A stretch of DNA of 64,000 nucleotides, taken from NCBI GenBank assembly GCA_046292765.1, contig JBKBQA010000003.1:186001-250000 (forward strand), written 5' to 3'. The notes below the pieces were generated by a model that saw only the letters and a list, made by a program, of their open reading frames with translations, searched no databases and had not been told where the DNA came from. The number at the start of each line of letters is the position of its first letter. Position 1 is the stretch's first letter. Shown here one piece after another: positions 59,566-64,000 of this stretch. The DNA is from PGZG01 sp046292765 (lineage in GTDB: Bacteria > Pseudomonadota > Gammaproteobacteria > Pseudomonadales > Alcanivoracaceae). The position numbers were made by a program, and so were the translations under genes.

Positions 59566-60252
59566 TCAGCGGTAGGTGAGCAGGCGACTGTGCTCGCCTT
59601 CGAAATGTCCGTGATCATTAAAGGTGCTCAAATGCATGCCGCGCCGGCCGACCACAATTTTAGTGACCGACGCATTGGCTACAACACGGTTCAGCTTGCG
59701 CCATTCGCCGTCGGGCATATTCCACAGGCGTTTGACGGTGGCACTGATAGCGCCACCGGAAGTAAACACCATGGCGCTGTCGACCTGGTGATTGACGACA
59801 CTATTGAGCGACTCATCAACACGCTGTCGGAAAGCTGGCCAGCTCTCCTGATACTCCTGGTCGTGCACGCCAGACACCCAGCGATCCAGTGCCTGTTCAA
59901 AGAAACTCTGAAACGCTTCTCGGGGCTTCAGGGTGCGAGCCATGTCCGCCATCATGTAAGTGCGGCTTTTATACTTCGGATTCTGGCGAATGATCAGTTC
60001 CTGATGATCGTATTCATTCCAGCCAGGATCGACACGCCACTCTGCGGAAAGCCCCATATGCGTCAGCACGTGTTCGGCAGTTTGCTTATGCCGGCGCATA
60101 TTGCCGGCAACGACCATATCCGGCCGCCCAATCCGTTTCAGTAGCACACCGCCAAGATGTTGTGACTGGGCAATGCCAGTGGCGGAAAGGTCATCATAAT
60201 CCGCCTTGCCCCACGACGCCTGACCGTGACGAATCAGATAAATCACTGCCAT
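59566..60252 (-). CDS. Histidine phosphatase family protein
   Basis: 228 residues of the phosphoglycerate-mutase-like superfamily. The phosphohistidine motif LIRHGQAS is at the N-terminus, with DLSATGIAQSQHLGG after it, and a C-terminal His in VFTSGGAISATV is replaced, so the distal catalytic residue is not obvious. It lies two bases from the phosphotransferase gene in an acyl-CoA operon. It may remove the phosphate added by the kinase-like neighbour, or act on a CoA-linked intermediate; this is inference. Confidence 0.85.
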   Translation of the reverse strand: MAVIYLIRHGQASWGKADYDDLSATGIAQSQHLGGVLLKRIGRPDMVVAGNMRRHKQTAEHVLTHMGLSAEWRVDPGWNEYDHQELIIRQNPKYKSRTYMMADMARTLKPREAFQSFFEQALDRWVSGVHDQEYQESWPAFRQRVDESLNSVVNHQVDSAMVFTSGGAISATVKRLWNMPDGEWRKLNRVVANASVTKIVVGRRGMHLSTFNDHGHFEGEHSRLLTYR

Positions 60253-60254
60253 AT

Positions 60255-61322
60255 TCAGCCCTTGATCGCGCGCTTGCAGCGCCAGTGCAGATAGTGATTA
60301 AACAACCAGAAATGCTTGAAAGCCGGATTGCGAGTCTGCTTGTGGTGATAGCGGTAATAGATCTGCTGCAGAATCACCGCCAGACGGAACTGGCCATAGA
60401 CTTCATAGAATGCCCAGTTACCCGGCTTCAGATTCATCTTGTCGCAGTAGTAGTCGACAAACTCCCGGCGGGTAAACATGCCGGGCAAATGGGTTGGCTG
60501 GCGGCGCAGAAGCTGCGCCAGCCTATCGTCACCCGGCTCGATCCAGTAGGCCAGCGTATTGCCAAGATCCATCAGCGGATCGCCCAGCGTGGCCATTTCC
60601 CAATCCAGCACGCCGATTATGTTCTGCGGATCATCGGCATCCAGCACCAGATTATCCATGCGGTAATCGTTGTGAATGATCACTGTTCCGACATCGTCGG
60701 GCATATTGGCATTCAGCCAGTCGCGCACATATTGCCAGCCCGGCACGTTCCAGGTTTTAGATTTGTCGTAGCGATCAGACCAGCCAGTGATCTGCCGTTT
60801 CACATAACCGCCGCCTTTGCCGATATGCTCAAGACCGGCGGCCTGATAATCAACCTGATGTAACTCGATCAGCTTGTCGATCACGCCCTGACAGAGTTGT
60901 CGGGTTTGCGCTTCGCTCAGCGTCAGGCCCTTGGGTAAGTTGGCGCGAGGGATAATCCCCTTGATGCGATCCATCACATAGAAATCGCAACCCATGACTT
61001 GCTGATCCTCGCACAGCGCTACCATGGCAGGCACTGCAGGATAAACCGGCTTGAGCGCCTGCTGAATACGAAACTCGCGCGCCATATCGTGGGCGCCCTT
61101 GGCTTTATGGCCAAACGGCGGGCGCCGCAGAATCAAATCACGTTCCGGGTAACTCACCATATAGGTAAGATTGGAAGCGCCGCCGGAGAACTGCTTGATC
61201 GTCGGCGCGCCCTGCAGCGACGGCAATTGCTGCTTTATCCAGCGGTCCATTGCATCGACATCAAAGCGTTCCTCGTCGCGCACCTCGCGAGGCTTGTCCA
61301 GCAGCGCATCATTGCCGGCCAT
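60255..61322 (-). CDS. APH/ACAD10-like phosphotransferase family protein
   Basis: 355 residues. Kinase-like fold with IKQFSGGASNLTYMVSYPERDLILRRPP as nucleotide-binding part, catalytic loop VIIHNDYRMDNLVLD and IGVLDWEMATLGDPLMDLGNTLAYW. This is the ACAD10/11 N-terminal kinase type, likely to phosphorylate hydroxyacyl-CoA for removal of the hydroxyl group. ATG 61322 is used; the longer frame crosses the SDR stop. One base separates it from the upstream SDR, so the genes are tightly coupled. Confidence 0.88.
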   Translation of the reverse strand: MAGNDALLDKPREVRDEERFDVDAMDRWIKQQLPSLQGAPTIKQFSGGASNLTYMVSYPERDLILRRPPFGHKAKGAHDMAREFRIQQALKPVYPAVPAMVALCEDQQVMGCDFYVMDRIKGIIPRANLPKGLTLSEAQTRQLCQGVIDKLIELHQVDYQAAGLEHIGKGGGYVKRQITGWSDRYDKSKTWNVPGWQYVRDWLNANMPDDVGTVIIHNDYRMDNLVLDADDPQNIIGVLDWEMATLGDPLMDLGNTLAYWIEPGDDRLAQLLRRQPTHLPGMFTRREFVDYYCDKMNLKPGNWAFYEVYGQFRLAVILQQIYYRYHHKQTRNPAFKHFWLFNHYLHWRCKRAIKG

Positions 61323-61323
61323 G

Positions 61324-62130
61324 TTACTTCTCCAGCTTTTTGTAGAAGCGTCTACCGGAGTCTGCCAGGCCATAATTGTACAGAGCAGGCACATAACGTT
61401 TGATCAGCGACAGCGCCTTGCCCTCTATATGTGGCAATTCCAGAAACCGCTGCTTCTGCTGCGCACGGACAATTCTTGCCGCCACTTGCTCGGCCGACAG
61501 GTTGCCGCCGGACAAAAGCTTGCGCACGGTCTGATCCATGCCGGCTTCAGGGGTGCGCATGCTTTCCGCCAGATTGGTCTGGAAAAAGCTTGGGCACACG
61601 ACTGTGGTGTGAATTCCGTAGGGCGCCAGCTCGTGGCGAAGTGTTTCCGACAGCGATACCACGCCGGCCTTGGTGACGTTGTAGGAGCTCATGGTGGGGG
61701 CATTGGCCACCGCCGCCAGCGATGCAATGTTAACGATATGACCGCTCTTCTGCTCTTTGAAAAGCGGCACAAAAGTGCGGCAGCCGCGGATCACACCTTT
61801 AAGATTGATGTCGATAATCCAGTCCCAATCCTCCATGCTGATCTTGTCGATCCGGCCGCCGGCCGCGACACCGGCGTTGTTGACCAGCACGTCGAGACCG
61901 CCCCACTTGGTTGTGGTCCACTCAAGCAATGCATTCCAGTCGGCATCCACCGTCGTGTTGGCCTTGACGAAGTGGGCCTCGCCCCACGGGCGCAACTCGA
62001 GCTCGGCCTCGTTGCCACGCTGTTCGTTGATATCGGTGATCAACACCTTGGCACCGCTTTTCAGATACTGCTTCGCCAGTTCCTTGCCCAGGCCCGAAGC
62101 ACCACCGGTAATCAGAACACGTTGCGACAC
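61324..62130 (-). CDS. SDR family oxidoreductase
   Basis: 268 residues. Cofactor loop TGGASGLG, NNAG, catalytic Ser (HIVNIASLAAV) and YNVTK. The C-terminus is basic (RYVPALYNYGLADSGRRFYKKLEK). Second gene of the leftward acyl-CoA operon, 17 bases downstream of the acyl-CoA dehydrogenase. Likely acts on a hydroxy or keto group of the same substrate. Confidence 0.9.
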   Translation of the reverse strand: MSQRVLITGGASGLGKELAKQYLKSGAKVLITDINEQRGNEAELELRPWGEAHFVKANTTVDADWNALLEWTTTKWGGLDVLVNNAGVAAGGRIDKISMEDWDWIIDINLKGVIRGCRTFVPLFKEQKSGHIVNIASLAAVANAPTMSSYNVTKAGVVSLSETLRHELAPYGIHTTVVCPSFFQTNLAESMRTPEAGMDQTVRKLLSGGNLSAEQVAARIVRAQQKQRFLELPHIEGKALSLIKRYVPALYNYGLADSGRRFYKKLEK

Positions 62131-62147
62131 TTGTTATTCTCCGTTGG

Positions 62148-63356
62148 TCAGTTTTTGTACTTCATTAATTCAAACTTGGCGATCAGGCCACGATGCACTT
62201 CGTCGGGGCCATCGGCAAGGCGCAGTGCCCGCGCCGCCGTCCAGGCTGCCGCCAGCGGGAAGTCCTGGCTCATGCCGCCGCCACCGTGAATCTGCATCGC
62301 CATATCAACAACCTTTTGCGCGACATTCGGGCAGATCACCTTGATCTGCGAGATCTCGCTCATCGCCGCGAACACGCCTTTGGTGTCGATCAGCCAGGCC
62401 GCTTTCAGAACCAGCAGACGAGCCTGCTCAATCATGATCCGTGCTTCGGCGATGCGCTCACGATTACCGCCCAGATTGATCAACGGTTTGCCAAACGCCA
62501 CCCGCTCGCTACCGCGCTTGCACATCAACTCCAGCGCCAGCTCCGACAAACCGATCAAGCGCATGCAGTGGTGAATGCGGCCCGGCCCGAGCCGGCCCTG
62601 GGCAATCTCAAAGCCGCGGCCCGGCCCGGCGATAATCGCGCTTTTCGGCAAGCGTACATTGCTGAATTCCACTTCGCCGTGGCCGTAGGGCTCGTCATAC
62701 ATGCCCATGGCGGTGAGCATGCGGGTAACGTTCACGCCGGGGGCATCTTTGGGCACCAGCACCATCGAATGCTGCGCATGACGATTCGCGCCCGGATCGG
62801 TCAGGCCCATAAAGATCAGCACCTTGCAGTTCGGATGGCCAATGCCGGTGCTCCACCACTTGGTGCCGTTCAGCACCACTTCATCGCCATCGATTTTTGC
62901 CGTGGCCGCCATATTGGTGGCGTCCGATGAGGCAACGCCCGGCTCGGTCATGCAGAACGCCGAGCGGATTTCGCCGGCCAGCAGCGGGGTAAGCCACTGG
63001 GCTTTCTGCTCGTCATTGCCGTAGTGATACAGCACTTCCATATTGCCGGTGTCCGGCGCGTTGCAGTTGAAAATCTCCGGAGCGATGGCAGAGCGGCCAG
63101 TCAGTTCCGCCACCGAGGCATACTCGGTCACCGACAGCCCTGCGCCGAACTTGTCGTCTGGCAAGAACATATTCCACAGACCTTCGGCCTTGGCCTTCGC
63201 CTTGAGCTGTTCGATGATCGGCAGCACCACCCACTTGTTATCCAGGCTCTGCAGCTCGTGGTGATAGGCCTCCTCGGCCGGGGTGATGTGCTGGTCCATA
63301 AAGCGTTTGACGCGGTCGTAATAATCCTGGGCTTTCGGGGAAAGGCTGAATTCCAT
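62148..63356 (-). CDS. Acyl-CoA dehydrogenase family protein
   Basis: 402 residues. FCMTEPGVASSDATNMAATA as flavin-contact signature, LNGTKWWSTGIGHPNCKVLIFMG and the C-terminal IHGGGGMSQDFPLAAAWTAARALRLADGPDEVHR. It belongs to the ACAD10/11-related branch with the preceding-kinase operons. ATG 63356 with GGAG upstream matches the family start (MEFSLSPKAQDYYDRV). First gene of the operon 63356-58807, divergent from the LysR gene at 63441. Confidence 0.92.
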   Translation of the reverse strand: MEFSLSPKAQDYYDRVKRFMDQHITPAEEAYHHELQSLDNKWVVLPIIEQLKAKAKAEGLWNMFLPDDKFGAGLSVTEYASVAELTGRSAIAPEIFNCNAPDTGNMEVLYHYGNDEQKAQWLTPLLAGEIRSAFCMTEPGVASSDATNMAATAKIDGDEVVLNGTKWWSTGIGHPNCKVLIFMGLTDPGANRHAQHSMVLVPKDAPGVNVTRMLTAMGMYDEPYGHGEVEFSNVRLPKSAIIAGPGRGFEIAQGRLGPGRIHHCMRLIGLSELALELMCKRGSERVAFGKPLINLGGNRERIAEARIMIEQARLLVLKAAWLIDTKGVFAAMSEISQIKVICPNVAQKVVDMAMQIHGGGGMSQDFPLAAAWTAARALRLADGPDEVHRGLIAKFELMKYKN

Positions 63357-63408
63357 GGTCGTCTCCGCGTGGCTGGCAGCAGGCACGAGTCTATGGCAGG
63401 CTCTACTC

Positions 63409-63423
63409 ATTCATCCAATGAAT
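63409..63423. promoter_or_regulatory. Palindrome between LysR gene and acyl-CoA operon
   Basis: ATTCAT and ATGAAT flank CCA as a perfect 6-bp inverted repeat, in the 84-base gap between divergent start codons. Position and symmetry fit a binding site for the adjacent LysR-type regulator. Confidence 0.5.
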
Positions 63424-63440
63424 AGTGTGCATTAGACTGT

Positions 63441-64000
63441 ATGCATGAAACGAATATATCCAGAATCGACCTGAACCTGTTCGTGGTGTTCGATGCCATC
63501 GTCCGCGAGGGCAGTATCAGCGCCGCCGCGCGCAGCCTGAGCCTGACCCAGCCCGCCGTCAGCCACGCCCTGGCCCGGCTACGCGAGCGCCTCGACGACG
63601 AACTGTTCGTCCGCCGCGGCCGGCAGATGGCCCCCACCGCTAAAGCCCGCAGCCTGATCGGCCCGGTGCGCGAAGCCCTCACCGGCCTGCAGTCCTGCCT
63701 GTCCAGCGAACCGGCCTTTGACCCGGCCTCGGCCCGGCGCCCGTTCGTGCTCGGTCTGCGCGACGGCCTCGAAGCGTGCGTACTGCCACCATTAATGAAG
63801 AAGCTCATGGCTGACGCCCCCGGCATCGAACTGCAGTCGCTCACCGTGTCACGCCGCGACACCCTGCGCGAGCTCGCTGCCGGCCGCCTTGATCTGGCCA
63901 TGGACGTGCAACTGCCGGTGTCCGGCGACATCTGTCAGCAGCCCGTGGTGGAATCGCCATTAGTCGTGCTGATGCGCAAGGGCCACCCGCTGGCGAAGAA
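63441..64000 (+). CDS. LysR-type transcriptional regulator (cut by window edge)
   Basis: The open frame from ATG 63441 runs past the end of the window. The first 186 residues include a LysR winged helix (RIDLNLFVVFDAIVREGSISAAARSLSLTQPAVSHALARLRERLDDELFVRRGRQMAPT) and the beginning of the ligand-binding domain (FVLGLRDGLEACVLPPLMKKLMADAPGIELQSLTV). It is divergent from the acyl-CoA operon, which it probably controls in response to a pathway metabolite. Confidence 0.9.
   Translation, partial: MHETNISRIDLNLFVVFDAIVREGSISAAARSLSLTQPAVSHALARLRERLDDELFVRRGRQMAPTAKARSLIGPVREALTGLQSCLSSEPAFDPASARRPFVLGLRDGLEACVLPPLMKKLMADAPGIELQSLTVSRRDTLRELAAGRLDLAMDVQLPVSGDICQQPVVESPLVVLMRKGHPLAK

Overview
The window reads as the chromosome of a GC-rich, aerobic, probably marine gammaproteobacterium. 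The gene set (metW-metX, yggT-proC-yggS-pilT-pilU, ubiK beside comM, glnK-amtB, and several acyl-CoA dehydrogenase/phosphotransferase clusters) fits the Pseudomonadales/Oceanospirillales side of the class, for example Alcanivorax-like bacteria. That placement is an inference from gene content; no 16S gene or search was available.

Layout. 1-3.6 kb: a large exported lipoprotein and an exported beta-rich protein. 3.5-11 kb: housekeeping genes (rdgB, metW-metX, yggT-proC-yggS, pilT-pilU, DUF1145), with a 182-bp MITE-like palindromic element at 4230-4411. 11.2-18.6 kb: two tandem copies of a two-gene unit. Each unit is a TPR plus outer-membrane barrel protein (Slam/DUF560-like) followed by an exported FecR-domain protein whose C-terminus carries one (first copy) or three (second copy) beta-rich repeats. 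18.6-23.6 kb: a zinc-ribbon methyltransferase, tRNA-Arg(CCG) with a partial duplicate of its 5' end, a Gdx-type guanidinium exporter, and an OmpR-type regulator with a CHASE2 histidine kinase. 23.6-30.7 kb: cytochrome c5, Rep helicase, an SDR/acyl-CoA dehydrogenase/phosphotransferase/DUF6285 operon and a putative diiron 'metal-dependent hydrolase'. 30.7-35.9 kb: a divergent NarX/NarL-type two-component pair and a second large lipoprotein.

35.9-51.7 kb: comM is split just before its Walker A motif by a 14.3-kb AT-richer island. The island carries a large serine recombinase at its right end. Removing it at the shared CAA trinucleotide restores an intact 494-codon comM frame, and joining its ends gives a 44-bp imperfect palindrome centred on an AA dinucleotide, as expected for a serine-recombinase attP. 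Cargo, left to right: an unrecognised three-gene operon; an XRE repressor gene broken by an IS3-family element, with twin palindromic operators; three small envelope proteins; two unrecognised proteins on the minus strand; a core-only tyrosine recombinase translationally coupled to a large primase/helicase-like replication protein; a small unknown protein; and the serine recombinase. It looks like a replicating integrative element or satellite with accessory, possibly defensive, cargo.

51.8-64 kb: ankyrin protein, ubiK, glnK-amtB behind a plausible sigma-54 promoter, an alpha/beta hydrolase, a START protein, an XRE-like regulator, and a minus-strand catabolic operon (acyl-CoA dehydrogenase, SDR, phosphotransferase, histidine phosphatase, SDR) divergent from a LysR regulator cut by the window edge.
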